A stretch of DNA of 64,000 bases from Larix kaempferi (GCA_027924585.1 BSBM01000096.1:5765501-5829500); one strand, 5' to 3'; counted from the stretch's first letter, positions 1 through 12,728 are shown. A program made the numbers and translations. Notes: generated by a model not told the origin, from the sequence alone.

Positions 1-1672
1 AGCAAAGCCCAAAATCCAAAAGCACTATAAAAAGCACTAGTGGACCCCCGTACACGAGTCAACTCTGGTTTATGGTTGATGGGAAAGTGAGGGGGTATCC
101 TCAATAATTCCAATCGCCCACAGCCTCGTGATTAACTCCGGTTTGAGTAGATCATCCCAGGACAATTTAATAAAGATGGATTTACCTAATAGATAGTCGT
201 ACTACGATTGTTGAGTAATGAAGCTGATTTTGGGTGGTTTAAGGTGATTTAAACCCGAAATTCTAGCCTAAGCTAGTTGATGATGTGTATACCTAAAAAG
301 AAAAATGTTGCTAGTTAATTTTATTAAGATTTATTTTTAACGGCTACTTCTTACTCAAGGGTTGTAGTGCGGTGTGTGGAATGGTTTCGACAGGAAAGTA
401 AAGTGCATGTAAAGTAATGCTTTCAAATTCACAAAAGACTCTTTTTCTTTTCGTTTATATTCTTTCAAAAAATTGAAACTAGGAAATCCTAAATCATAAT
501 TCTTTTTGTTTTTTTCTTTTAAATTTCAAAGCAAAGCAAATTATGCTACTTCAAAACAATGATAAATCCTACTACTAAGCTACTGAATCTTCTTTTTGTC
601 TTTTCTGATAATTGCACAAAAGAAAAAGAGCTTGGAAAGGAGTAAGTAAGACCTAACATAAAGTGTGAGTAAGCCAAACAACCTAAATGGATCAAACAAA
701 AAAATCAAAGACTTGAGAAAGGCTCAACCTACTAATTTGTTTCAAAAGAAAAAACATTAGGCTTGGAAACAAAGTGTAAAATAAACAAGGAAAAGAGACG
801 CTCGTAATGGAAAGGCAAACCTAAAAGGATACTCCTAGGCACAAAAACCCTAAGAAAACACTAAGCCGAGCAAAGGAGTAGGCAAGCAAACCAAAAAGTG
901 ACCCTACTAACACACAGACTCAAAACAAAGCTAACTAGAAAGCTTTGACTCACTTGGACTGAACTGAAAAGATAATCAGAAAGTACCTAAACCAAGAAAC
1001 CTTTCAAAAGAACCTTAAGGACTCAAACTTGGGGTCAAACCCTAAAGGAAAGGATAAGACACAGTGAAAGTGTGCTATTGTTTCCACAAATAACAAACGT
1101 TAAGAATGCAGGTCTATATGACTACAACAAGCAACTAGGGCAAAAGTGTGTAGCTATGTCTGAAAGAGAGTAGTGCACAAACTTCAAAAAGGGGTAGAAA
1201 GCAGTGAAGACACTTTAAACAAGTACTCAAGCAAGCAAAGACAAACTAAAGGACTTCAGAGAGGCAAACAAGACTCAAAAGAGACATACAAGTCTCAGGG
1301 ATCAATCAGGGAAGCAAAGCAAAGGCTAGAAGTGAAACTAAACAACAGGAAATCAAACCCTAACAGAAAACTGGAAGCTACAGGAAAATGCACTACTGTG
1401 CAATAGGGAAACTAGCACGCACTGGAAAAGATATGCTACTGTGCAGTGTACAAAGCATCGTTCATCAGGTAAAATGCGCTACTGTAAGTAGGGTAAACTA
1501 GCACACATGTCTCAGAAGGACACAAACAGTCTTTGCAACAGTAAACTGATATGAATCAAGCAAGAAAGAACAGGTAACAATGACCTATAAGACCTCTCAG
1601 AGAATCAAAAAGACTGAAATGAACTAGAAGAAAACCTAACTAGGTCTCCTAGAGCAGAAAAGCTATCGGTTA
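1..1672 (-). mobile_element. 5' leader of a partial Ogre/Tat-type LTR element (runs off left edge)
   Basis: The stretch is A-rich and has no long reading frame on either strand. It lies on the internal side of a minus-strand primer-binding site at 1673-1692, so it reads as the untranslated leader of an LTR element whose gag and pol lie left of the window. A degenerate repeat of about 89 bp is visible near 1389 and 1478 (both contain 'aaactagcac'). The short frame at 1173-1406 is low-complexity and I do not call it a gene. Confidence 0.45.
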
Positions 1673-1692
1673 CTCCCCAGTGGAGTCGCTAG
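1673..1692 (-). other. Primer-binding site, tRNA-Arg-like (Ogre/Tat type)
   Basis: Read on the minus strand this is 'GCGACTCCACTGGGGA' preceded by TA, close to the TGGCGACTC...CTGGGGA site used by Ogre/Tat elements. The G at the second position appears as A, as expected after deamination. It sits two bases from a TGTTG that can start an LTR on the plus strand, the same arrangement as in elements B and D. Confidence 0.5.
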
Positions 1693-1694
1693 TC

Positions 1695-2300
1695 TGTTGT
1701 GCAGGAAAAATACCTTATAGTGAGGAGAAGACACTACCAACTTGGGTGGGGTGACAGGTAAATACATACATTGTATTGCATTTAGTTCTTACAAATGGAA
1801 AGAGATTGGGATATCGAAAGATGTACCTTTTATCGACGACTGGTCCTAGCTTTCGCTTGGTCTTCCGCTTGATCTTCTGCTATGATGAAATTGCAACACA
1901 AAGGAAACCTTCCTTAGCGTATCTTGACTACAATAATTATGATGAAATTGAAATCAATTAAAAATCAAATACAATCATATACTAAACCAAATGAACATAC
2001 AATCCAATAGACATTCGATTTGGGACAGGAAGGGTATTTCCACCTTTTTATTTTCAAAGAAACATGAATCAGTACAAATATACATGATCGTTCAAGATGC
2101 TTCTTCAACCGAGTCTTGGGCTCTTGATCTTCACAATGACTTGGGAATTCCTCCAACGTAACAACACTTTAATCATTCCTTCTAGTTCCTTCTCTCATGG
2201 ATCCTCCTTGTATTTATGGCACAAGGTAGGCAATTGGAATCAAGAGGTGGTTGAATTGGGATGTTGGGAAAGTTGTAGAACCAACTTCAACTAATCCCAA
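1695..2300 (-). repeat. 5' LTR of the left-edge element (right end not determined)
   Basis: The LTR edge next to the primer-binding site starts TGTTGTGCAGG at 1695. A minus-strand TATA-like motif (ATAAATACAAGG, about 2207-2218) fits an LTR promoter. The partner LTR lies outside the window, so the right end cannot be set by comparison; 2300 is a placeholder and the LTR may be longer. Confidence 0.35.
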
Positions 2301-2851
2301 TTCATAATCTTAATATGTTTTTGATTTCATCTTAAGATGTGCGCAGGTTTCATACAACACGAGTAGCGCATAGAGATCAACTTTTATGCTTTGCAGCAAG
2401 CGTTTGCAATTTTTTGAAGGTGTGTGCTGGTTGTCCTTAAGCAAAGTAGCGCACATGTCAAGATACGCACTGGTTTACTGTGCAAAGAGTAGCACACATG
2501 TTGTGAAACGAGTAGAAACATTAATATTTTCAGATATAGAGTGTAGTGCCAACCATAACTCATCCAGGTCAACCTATCTCTTCAATCCATGGTGTCCTTT
2601 TGTGTGATCGACAGAGCAATGTGATCGTGGATGGAGAAGTGTAGATTTGACCTATAACAATCATGGAAGACACTAAAGGGGAATAGTTACTTTCAAAACA
2701 CATCGTGTTGAGAGCTAGTTGTGTTCAGCATGTGCAACTTTTTACGTGACTGGACAGATACAAATATTGTTGAGTTGTTATTTTCCTTGGATTCAAATAT
2801 AAAACCTTTTAGTTTTGTTTTCGTAGGAAATCGAGATGCTTCATATTTGAT
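2300..2851. other. AT-rich DNA, no gene seen
   Basis: I see short frames only and no domain or repeat. It could include the rest of the LTR that starts at 1695. Confidence 0.4.
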
Positions 2852-3256
2852 TTGAAAATCATTTTCTCTATTCACAAAGAAAATAAGAAAACGGAGTATG
2901 ACGCTATTAGCATCATTAGATACTTTGATAACAAATGCTATATAGGATTATCTCTTATACAGTGTTGGAGACTTGGCTTAGAGGGGCTCACTCTTCCATA
3001 TCTTTTTTTGAACATCGATTGGACCGATGTAAACTTGCCATTGTTTGATTTCCCAACTTTAAAAGATCTAGGGTTCCAATCAAGAGAGCATGTCTATCAA
3101 AAAGAAAGGGAGTTGGATTTTTGGGACCATTTTGTGAGAAAATTTACTTTGTCCCAAGGAGCCATCATCTCTTTCAATGTCGGTGCTAGAATAGTTCTTT
3201 CTCTATGCAGAAATCCATATCTCTGCATTGTTGATATTATGGAAACATTAGAATAG
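2852..3256 (+). CDS. Hypothetical small reading frame (134 aa)
   Basis: This frame is 134 codons long and free of stops in AT-rich surroundings, with mixed hydrophobic and charged composition. I recognise no domain, signal peptide or membrane segment. A pyrimidine-rich tract ending in AG near 3392 resembles a splice acceptor, and the sequence after it stays open for about 50 codons (rich in Ser, Asp, Glu, Lys), so an exon pair is possible. I see no promoter and no matching donor that I trust. It may be a gene fragment or chance. Confidence 0.2.
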   Translation: MKIIFSIHKENKKTEYDAISIIRYFDNKCYIGLSLIQCWRLGLEGLTLPYLFLNIDWTDVNLPLFDFPTLKDLGFQSREHVYQKERELDFWDHFVRKFTLSQGAIISFNVGARIVLSLCRNPYLCIVDIMETLE

Positions 3257-5592
3257 AAAATGTACATAAACATATTCTTTCATTCATTTTTAATGAGCCA
3301 AATGAAGGTATTTATATCTATATTTACAAATGTTATGTTTCATTATGTGTTTCAATTCTCTTTTTCTTATACATTGTTTGGTTCATGTTTTTAGATTTGA
3401 GTGTGGGTGCTTCACAAGAATCCTCTAATAGGAAGATAAAATCAAAAGATGGTGATGATGGTGTTAAAGAATCAACTAAAAATTATAATTTTGATAAAAA
3501 TGAACAATCTACAAATAGTGTTAGTGAGGAAGGTGAGCTACTAGATTATGTTCAGTGATTCTCTAGAATTGCAAATTTGAAACAATTTGATTTATATGTA
3601 TGGAGATACTGACAATATTCATCTACTAATTCTTATAGAGGAACTCACATAAAATGTTGAATCAACCATGAATATTGGATAACGACCTGAAAGGTCTGGT
3701 GTATATGGTATACATTGCTCTCTAAACAAATCATTTATATATATGTCATAATAAAGATTCTTTTCAGGAAGCTATAAATTTGTTTGATAAAGTATTTTTC
3801 ATTTTATGACACATACATTCTTTTGTGCAAATACCCATAAAAAAAATTGTTGGTTTTAGAAATGGAAGGGTTTTTGTTTTCAAATTTAGGAACCATTAGA
3901 AAGGGGGTTGAGGCATATAAGAGTGTCAACCAAGAATGTGATTTCAAACACCATTTAAATTTATATTGATCATGACCAAACGTAATTGATTTGTGTGTAG
4001 ATAAAATTGAAGTTGGAATTTGGACTTCCAAAGGTGTGACTGATGCCAGGTCTTTGTTCAACAAATTCCTGGGAGAGCAAACTAAAACATTTGACAATAA
4101 AATTAATTTATTTGTGTCCTCTAATAAATTCTCTAAAGATGATTATGAAAAAAAACCTTCAAATATGTGCAAGTTGTGTGTCATGTGTTTGGAAATGGAT
4201 TTCCAGTGGAATATATAGCTATGATTGATTGTCTTGGAAGGTGCACAGCTACAAGGAAATCCTATTGAAAATTCAATTTTCGTTGAACCTCTCGATGTAT
4301 CTTCTAAAGAAGATAATTATTTGTTGGGAAGTGTCTAGAAGGTTGTTTCCAAATTGGATGTAATGTCTAATATTATAATGTTCTTGTCTTCATTAAGCAT
4401 TGTGAAAAACTTGTAATAGACTTCTTGTTGTTACAACATATATTTTAATATTTAATTATATGTTTATGTCACTTCATTATCCATGTTTTTTTTACTTTCT
4501 TATATTTTAATATTATTGATATGGACTTCTGAGCATTAGAAACACTTGGGTACTATTTAGTTAGACAGTATATACATGCTTGCTAATTTAACCGCTTGTA
4601 TAGTATTGTTGTGATTACAAATCTGGTTATGTTTTTTGTAAGCAGTCAAAAGATCAACTAAAAAGAGTTTATTGGTGTTGGATGTAAATAAATTGTTGTA
4701 AAGGGATAATCAACACTTATATATTATATGTACTTCTATATTCTTCTAATGGATTCTTCGATATTGTTATATAATTGACCTTTAATGTTTGCTATCAAGG
4801 ACACTTGCAAATAATTTTTTGTTGTTTGCAGTCTACCAAACCCAAGGTTAAACTTATACAACCAAGAAAAAAACCTTAGGCATTGACATCTTTCAATACT
4901 TTGCAAATAGAGTAATGTCTCACTCAAGATGTGCACAGGAAATCACACAGATACATGAATCAGGGATGTGCATGGAGGGCTTGGTTTTTTCCACTCAACA
5001 TCTTAACAGTGCTATTTTAAACATCCATTCGTCACCATTCACTACAAAATCATTCATCATCCAACAAATATACACTCCATATAAATTTTCTCATAAATAC
5101 ATTGCGCGGAATATATAAGAAAATAGGAACTTCATTCTATTAATTGGAAAATTTTGGGTATCACCATACAAAGTACAAAATTCAGCTCAACAACTTAACT
5201 TCTCCATACATCGATTCTTACTATTTAATGGGATTAAATTAGAATTACTCCATAAGTGCAAATATATATCAACTAACAAACCCAAAATTACTAATGCAGA
5301 ACAACAACAACAACAACAAAAACAACAGAACACCAAGAGAAGAACCCCAACTCTTTACAAAAATGAGCCTTATGTAGGCTAAGGATCCAAAAACTACAAG
5401 TTGTAACTAGTGCGAAGTTGCTAACAAATTTCTATTTGGGCGCAATTGATTCTAACTTTTCTATCTTGGTGCACAGTAACTGATCAAAATTTGGGCACCA
5501 ACAGGACCCTGTCACTAATATGTGTCTCGTCCTGAGCCACGTAGTTCATGGTTCCAACGCATCCACTAAAGGCAGTCGTATATGAAAATCAC
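3257..5592. other. AT-rich DNA with gene-like fragments only
   Basis: Short coding-like patches occur at 3393-3557 (acidic, serine-rich) and 3990-4250, each ended by stops and not linked by a convincing structure. A CAA-repeat microsatellite lies at about 5304-5330. The last 250 bp could be the 3' flank of the decayed frame at 5593-8239. I see no RNA gene. Confidence 0.4.
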
Positions 5593-8239
5593 TCACAAAA
5601 CTCTGGAATTTTTTGATGATAGACTCATATTCTGTGGTGATATCATTGAGTCGACTAGAGAAGACTCCACATCTTCCTTCTTAGTCTTGCTAGCCTATGG
5701 TTTAAGCTATTTTTCAAGGGGAATGAACTCTGTTTCTTTGGTTTGGACTTATATTAGGTTGTCAAAATTTTGTTGCACCTATGCTTGCACTTCGACAACC
5801 ATGGTGGTGACTAATTGTTGCTCTACTATGCTCTATGAAATTTGCTTTCTAGAGCTTGTGATTTTTGCAATTGCTTCCTTCCTTGTTGAAGATGGTAATT
5901 GCATTAGGTTTTGTTTCTTTGTAACAACTTGAGATTTTCATTCTCTAATCTACTTTTCAACCTATTGGAGCTCAGGAGGATATTGCAGGTGGTTCCAAAT
6001 GCTAAAGCTCTAATTGATGACCCCACCCAAGGTTTTCACTTTCTGATTCAACGTTCCCATAGCTTGTTCTGCTTCTTCAATTTTCTTCAATAGATCCAAC
6101 TCCTCTGGGGATGAATTTTTCTTTATTTTTTCCCGAAGTTCAGTTGTTTCCTATTGTAGCATAGCCACTATGTCAATGATATGTGTGATCTTCCCCACAG
6201 GTTGGAGCTGAGAGGTAGGTGGTTGGTTAGGGGTTGGGAGCACCACATATGCTTTATCGAATTCATCCTCCAACTGATCCCATGCATGGACAAATTATTT
6301 GTGTTCCTTCTTGATCCCAGTGTAGGAATGACCAAGATACACATGTATATCACCTAGATCCATGAAGATCTCACTCACATAGAACTAGAGATATGGCATC
6401 AAAACCAAGTGCAAGTTTAGCTCATTCTAGGACAACGAGTTTGTTTTTGAAGTTACCTTTGGATGAACCACCATGATGGCCAAGGTTTTTAGCCTCAGCT
6501 TCCGGTGGAAATCCCCCTCATATTTATTCTGGAGTTCTTATCCTCGAGTGCCAACAGCTTTAGCCATATGTGCCTATGTTTTTCCTGGCACAATGTGCAG
6601 TACCATCTGTAACTCATCAAGCTGCTCTTGATTGTCCTTCTGGAGCAGGTCTTCCAAGCAAATGTTGGATTGCATTTGTTGGATAATATCAAGGACTATA
6701 ACAACTCTAGTTCCTACCTATTTCATGTGTTGAGTATTTTTTTGTGCTTGTTGTTGATGTGTCTCTAAAGGTTTCTCCTACGCGTGCTTTAGATTTTTTT
6801 CAGGTGCATTTTCTAGTGCATTCCCAAATTGTTCAATGATGTTCCACTGAACAAAGGTGGTCTAGTTATCTGAAGTTGTCCTGAAGAGAATAATTGTTCA
6901 ACTTCTTCCTCCTTCTCTGCTTCATGTTTTGGTGGTGTGCAACGGGATGTCCTTTATTTCTTCTATGAGCTTCATCCTGTTGTGACTGAAGTGTCTCCCA
7001 TTTGTGCTTTTATGTTAGGCACAGAAACTATCTTGGGGGATTTGAGATTCTATATTCCCCCTTAGATCCTTTCTTCTATATTCTTGCTTCCTATAGAATA
7101 TCTATATATGAGTCTAAACGGAACTATAAGTGTGGTGGCCACTACATGACCATATCCTTGACATCATTGGTAGTGATGCAGAATGGAAGCACATACTCAT
7201 GCTTTGGATCTATGCATAGTAGAATCTGAACATTGTGGCAATTGACCTTAAATATGATGTTGTCATTGAACCTATCAAAAATGCTTTATGGCACCATGAA
7301 AGACTCATTTTTCACATTAATCATCCTTGTATACCACATATAAAATGCAGTCTCAATGTAAACACGGAACTCCCTGTTGGGTTGGCAATGGAACACCAAA
7401 AACTTTGCAGTGAAAAATTATTCTAGAGTGGTTTGATCGTAGGTATAGTGTGGTGGCATATCCCATACCACCATTGTGATAAGAACCAGGATCTAGCTAT
7501 AGTGGAACTCATTTCCATAGTGCTTCATGTCCGAGAAATCCTGGAAACATTCCAGGCATAGGTAGGGTACCCATGCCAATTGCTTACCCATGGTGCACTA
7601 CTCTATTTCTACTATGACTCTTGTCAGGAACTCATCCGAACAGCATTTTCTCAACAATTTTCATGATAAAATATGTGTCATGAACTAGACTCAACACTCT
7701 AATATTGTTGAAATGATATAGCCTCATGACCCTCGGCGAGTCTTGTATTTCCTATACACCTCTTTTGCATAGGCACAGTCCATAACCTCCACCAAATCTG
7801 CTCCGTCCCGCGGGAGTCCAAAAACCAACCGAGTGACTGTATCGATGATCTCATACTTTTTTCCGAACCAAGGATAGCCTCCATGTAGGAGGCTCAGAAG
7901 GAATCATGTGCAGGGACTAATTTTATCACCCCTTCCAAAGTGCAGGATGTACAGTAGGGACATTATCCTCGACTGATGGAGCAAGTCCTCCTAGGATTGC
8001 AGCTCCACACTCTCTATTCCATTGACATTGGTCTTCACTTTAGTATATTAATCTGTTGCGAGCTCATGAAACTGAGTGTCAATAAGGATGTTATAGTATG
8101 AATAATTCAAAAATGGTACCCAACCCAGCAGTTCTCCTTTGACTGTCACTTATGTTGGGAGTGGCACTTCTAGAATGGTGTATTCCTTAGAAACTTTCAA
8201 CTTGGTGAAACCCTTATTTTCTATTGGGGTAGTGGCCAT
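5593..8239 (-). pseudogene. Decayed long reading frame of unknown family (about 880 codons)
   Basis: From an ATG at 8239 one minus-strand frame can be followed to 5593, with one net frameshift near 6,800-6,960 and more than thirty in-frame stops. Most stops are TAG or TAA where a glutamine codon would fit. The N-terminal third looks globular and contains 'GGYPWFGKKYEIIDTV' followed by a 'VFGLPRDGADL' segment; the middle is rich in aromatic residues; the C-terminal part is charged and glutamine-rich and looks like a coiled coil. Composition and frame persistence make this a true former coding region. I do not recognise the family. It may be an accessory frame of a mobile element, because it abuts the truncated Copia LTR at 8348. 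It cannot encode a full protein now. Confidence 0.55.
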
Positions 8240-8347
8240 GGTTTCACACTACACTTATAGTCTAACTAACTCTTCTCACAACTTAATGCACTCACATTTA
8301 CTCTGCAACTCTTCCTTCGCTCTTCACTTTCTCAACACACTGATATC

Positions 8348-8556
8348 ACTTGTCTAGCTAGGTACAATAACTTCATATTACATTATATCAGGCTGACCCC
8401 TTACAAGGTAGTCTAATAACCCATCGACAAGTTAACATACTTGCGACACTTGTCAATACAAATGACCACACTTCCATATAGAGGAATAATACATCTCTAT
8501 AGGAGTACAATAAATATATAAATGAAATACATTCTGAAGTTACATATACATCAACA
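8348..8556 (-). repeat. Element E 3' LTR, truncated
   Basis: This segment matches the last 209 bp or so (plus-strand right end) of the LTR at 58791-59350, from 'cttgtctagctagg' to 'catcaaca'. Homology stops abruptly at 8348 and the leader of the decayed frame begins. The missing part is the R/U5 side, so a deletion removed this end of E. Confidence 0.8.
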
Positions 8557-8568
8557 CTCCCTCTTAAC
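8557..8568 (-). other. Element E polypurine tract
   Basis: On the minus strand the bases just before the 3' LTR read GTTAAGAGGGAG, the expected polypurine tract. Element F has the near-identical GTTAAGGGGGAG at the same place. Confidence 0.7.
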
Positions 8569-8772
8569 TAGGAAGGTATTTCTTGACACAGATTATCTAG
8601 CACAAGTCTTCTTCTCTGGATCATCATCAGTGAATCATCGTCATTGTCACTTCTCCTGCTATCTCAATCAATCTCTAAATCTACTTTTCATAGGAAGTTC
8701 TATAGAGCCAGTCCTTTTTCATACTGGATGTAGGCCCACCACCTATAGGTCTTCATCACCACTGGCAATACT

Positions 8773-9315
8773 ATGGAATACTCAGGACTGATTACGTGCA
8801 TCAACAAAACCTCGAAAGAGCATCCCAAGACTGATTACGAGCACACTGCTCAACATATTGGATCTCCCCGGATCTTTTACATGTTGACCTTCACAAAACC
8901 TACTCAGAGAATCCCAGGATGTTACGAGCAAACCGCTCTACCAGTCTGGATCTCGATAGAGCATCCCAGGCTGTTACAAGCACACCGCTCTACCTGTCCA
9001 TATTTTCAGGATATTTTCTATGTGAACTTTCGCAAAACCTACTCAGAGCATCCCAGGATGTTACAAGCACACCGTTCTACCTATCCGGATCTCGATAGAG
9101 AAACCCAGGATGTTACGAGCACACCGCTCTACCTATTTGGTTTTTAAAGGATATTTTCTATGCGAAATTGTAGCAAAACCTACTCAGAGCATCCCAAGAT
9201 GTTACGAACACACCACTCTACCTGTTCGGATCTCGATAGAGAAACCCAGGATGTTACGAGCACACTGATCTACCTGTCCAGTTTTTAAAAGGTATTTTCT
9301 ATGCTACCTGCACAA
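8773..9315. repeat. Tandem repeat of about 140 bp in the 3' region of E
   Basis: The phrase 'aaaacctactcagag' recurs at 8895, 9034 and 9175, giving a period of 139-141 bp. Each unit holds two related sub-units built around 'cccaggatgttacgagcac' and 'ggatctcgatagag'. A 124-codon frame through the array is a by-product of the repeat, not a gene. Confidence 0.7.
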
Positions 9316-9349
9316 CCTGTCCACAGCCATAGAGTATCAAACCGATACT

Positions 9350-9595
9350 CACCATACATCATCCTGATGTACATAATCACATGATCAACCTGATCATCAT
9401 CATACCATCAACCTGATGCGTATCATCTAGAGCAACATCCTAAAGCTCGTCATCTGTGATCATCCTGATCATGATCATAGCATCAACCTAATGCATATCA
9501 TCTGGAGCAACATCCTGAAGCTCGTCATCTATGATCATCCTGATCAAACAGTATATCCATCTCATGCATACAAAGTATCTACCTGATACATATAA
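9350..9595. repeat. Degenerate repeat of about 75 bp
   Basis: Two units containing 'agcaacatcct.aagctcgtc' start at 9431 and 9506 and are surrounded by many 'tgatcatcctgatca' fragments. It lies between the 140-bp and 48-bp arrays of E's 3' region. Confidence 0.5.
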
Positions 9596-9935
9596 TCATA
9601 CATGATCTAACTGATCATACAAATGCATCCATCTGATATACATAATGCATCCACCTAATACATACATAAGTACATGATCTACCTGATCATACAAGTATCC
9701 ACCTGATACATATAAAAATACATGATTTACCTGATCATACAAGTATCCACCTGATACATATACAAATACATGATCTACCTGATCAGACAAGTATCCACCT
9801 AATACATATACAAATACATGATCTAACTGATCATACAAGTATCCACCTGATACATATACAAATACATGATCTACCTGATCATACAAGTTTCCACCTGATA
9901 CATATACAAATACATGATCTACCTGATCATATAGA
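9596..9935. repeat. 48-bp tandem array in the 3' region of E
   Basis: The motif 'tacatgatctacctgatca' recurs every 48 bp (for example 9671, 9719, 9767), with about six to seven copies. Because 48 is a multiple of three, the minus strand stays open and gives a 16-residue repeat; I regard that frame as an artefact. Confidence 0.8.
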
Positions 9936-10044
9936 GCAAAAACTAGAACATCGTCCTAATGCTCATCATCCAGTGCTTACATCCATAGCCATGTGAAGGA
10001 TCCTCCTTCCACCATGCTTGGAATGGCTTCAGCAAATGTGTCCA

Positions 10045-11298
10045 TCACTTCTTCCTCGAAGTGTCATCGATCTGAAGAACGCCAAGCCTCTCTCTGAAGT
10101 ACTCGAACTTCACTCTGGCTAGTGGCTTCGTCAGCACATCTACAATCTGCTCATCCGTCGCAATATCCAGGAGCTTCACTGCACCTCTCTGCACCATATA
10201 CCTGATATAGTGATATTTTATCTCAATATGCTTCGACATGTCGTGGAACACCGGGTTCTCAGACAGCTTCACACAACTATGGTTGTCACAAAAGATACCA
10301 GTAGTCTCCAATGGGAGATCAAATAACTCTAACAGTAGCTTCTGAATCCATACTACCTCACAACTAGCCAAACAGGCTGCAACATACTCTGCCTCGACTG
10401 GACTCAATGCTATGCAAAACTGCTTCCTGCTAAACCAAGAGATCACACCTGATCCCATACTGAAGCAACACCCAGATCTGCTCTTCCTATCTGCAACACT
10501 GCCTGCCCAATTTGAATCAACATAACCCTGCAGGTTAAACTTTTGATTCGCTTTATACTTGAGCCCATAATCAACTGTACCCTTCAGGTACCTCAGAATA
10601 TGCTTTACAGCAACCAGGTGAACACCTCTGGGATCCGTCAGGAACTAGCTCAATTTGTTCACCGCAAAGAAAATATCTGGTCTCGTGTTCATCAGGTACA
10701 TCAAGGACCCAATCATCTGACGATACATAGAGACATCAACCAGCTCAGATGAAGTAGCACATTGAAGCTTCAGGTTCGATGCCATAGGTGTCGCCATGGC
10801 CTTGCAATCCATCATCCCGAACCTCTTCAGGATATCTACTGTATAATTCCCTTGTCCAAGGAAGATCCCATATGCACTATGCCACACTTATATACCTAGA
10901 AAATAGTGCATCCTCCCCAATTCCTTCATATCGAACTCGGCAACAAGCTTCCTCCTTGTATCGGCAATCAATCTTTCATCTCCTGTTACAAACAGGTCAT
11001 CCACATACAGGAGTAGAAACACAGGATTTCCTTCCTCAACCTTGTAGTAAAAGTTGGAATCCACTTTACTCTTGGTAAAGCCCAAACTAGATAGAAAACT
11101 GTCCATCCTACCATACCAAGTTCTAGGAGCTTGTTTTAAGCCGTACAAGTCTTTCTTCAATCTGTACACATATGACTCCCTGTCATGTGTTTCAAAACCG
11201 AGTGGCTGCTCCACATACACTTCCTCTTCAACTACACCATTCAAGAAGGCAGTCTTGACATCCATCTGGTGTATCTTCCATTTCATCACTTGGCCAGA
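10045..11298 (-). pseudogene. Element E pol, RT-RNase H part (Copia)
   Basis: Reading leftward, the RT has the Copia core '[11 protein letters not shown]', '[12 protein letters not shown]' and the catalytic 'LLYVDDL' (near 11000), then 'YRQMIGSLMYL'. RNase H follows with 'VDSNWAG', the glutamate in 'VEAEYVA' and 'CDNHS', ending about 10045. One reading frame covers the segment, with stops near 10888 and 10645. It is out of frame with the upstream part because of a one-base shift near 11298. The enzyme would copy element RNA and degrade the RNA strand; this copy cannot be made intact. Confidence 0.85.
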
Positions 11299-12728
11299 GC
11301 AAGTATTGTTTTGATTGAAGTGTACTTGGATACAGGAGCAAAAGTTTCTTCATAATATATTCCCTCTTTCTAAGAGAAGCCACAAGCTACGAACCTTGCC
11401 TTGTATTTCTCTATGCTTCCATCTATAGCATGCTTGATCTTATAGATCCATTTGGAAGTCACAACAGACTTCCCTTCAAGTCTTGGGACAACATCCCAAA
11501 AATCATTCTTCATTATTGATTGGTATTCTTCGATCATGGCATCCTTCCATTCTTTCTTTTCCGCTGCTTGTTCATAATTGGAAGGTTCTTTGTTCATGAT
11601 ATCACAGAGTAAAGCAACATAGCTGGTATGTGATCTGGTTCTCTTCTTTGCTATGTGTTCTTCTTCTGGAATGCCATATCTTTCTGCATCTTGAATGAGC
11701 TCTCTAGCCCATGTAGGTTTTCTCTTGTGAGAGTTATTCTCACGAGGTGGATCTACAGGTTGTTGCGGATCTTCAATTTCACGATCAACATCTGGAATTG
11801 CTTCAATCACAGTAGTGTCTTGAAATCTAGTTTCCTTAAGTTTTTCATAAACTTCAACAGGTGTCTTCCTTGATTTGACAAATGTTGAGTTTTCATCAAA
11901 TGTTATGTCCCTGCTGACATCAATCTTCTTGAATCCTGGAAAGTATATTCTGTAAGCCTTTGAGCTTTCACTGTAACCCACAAGGATACCCTTCTTTCCT
12001 GAAGGATCTAGCTTGGTCCTCTTTTCCTTTGGGACATGTGTGCATACCGGACAACCAAATATTATGAGATGGTTGACTTCAGGTTTCTTACCAGAGAAGA
12101 CCTCTTCTGGTGTCTTGTTGTCCAATATCTTGTGGGGTGTTCTGTTCTGCACATATACAGCTGTCCTAATTGCTTTTGCCCATATATGCATAGGTATATC
12201 ATGTTCATGTAGCATTGCCCTTGCTGTTTCCATGATTATTCGATTCTTTCTTTCCGCAACTCCATTCTGTTGTGGATTGTAAGGAGCAGTCAACTCCCTC
12301 TTAATCCCTGAATCACTGCATAGCTTCTTGAAGTCACCTGAGGTGAATTCTCCACCATTGTCGGATCTGAATGATTTGATCTTCTTATCAGTTTGGTTCT
12401 CCATCAATGTTTAGAATTCCTTGAACTTATCCAACACTTCATCTTTGTTCTTCAAGAATTAAACCCAACTATTCCTGGAGAAGTCATCAATGAAAGAGAC
12501 ATAGTAAACATACCCACTCAGAGAGCTGGATGACATCGGGCCGCATACATCGGAGTGGATAATTTCCAAGATATTTTTTGCCTTGCTTTCACTGCTTGGA
12601 AATGCCTTCTTTATGTTCTTTCCTTTTGCACATCCTTTACAAACACCTTCATGCTTGGTCTTAATTTCAGGAAGACCTTCTACAGCCTTACTTGCAGTTG
12701 GTAATGCTCTGTAGTGCATATGTGCAAG
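11299..12728 (-). pseudogene. Element E pol, integrase to start of RT (Copia)
   Basis: The right end of this piece joins E's 'LWHRRLA' segment at 56861 across element B, completing the histidine of the pre-integrase zinc site. After it come 'CKGCAKGK' (the two zinc cysteines), 'IIHSDVCGPM' (first catalytic Asp), 'SDNGGEFTS' (second Asp) and 'NGVAERKNR' (catalytic Glu), so the DDE triad is present. The C-terminal part has 'GCPVCTHVP' and the usual linker before the RT start 'VVTSKWIYKIK'. In-frame stops occur near 12459, 12408 and 11370. Confidence 0.85.
12724..12728. other. Target-site duplication of element B, left copy (gcaag)
   Basis: gcaag here and at 56856-56860 flank the two LTRs of B exactly. 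Removing B and one copy restores the Copia reading frame of E, which independently confirms the insertion point. Confidence 0.95.

Noticed and set aside
4180-4260. A pentatricopeptide-repeat-like fragment ('AMIDCLGR')
   Set aside because: Eight residues only, with stops close by and no further repeat units.
8773-9147. 124-codon frame in E's 3' region
   Set aside because: It runs through the 140-bp tandem repeat and has no non-repeat content.
9596-9886. 16-residue-repeat frame on the minus strand
   Set aside because: It is produced by the 48-bp tandem array.
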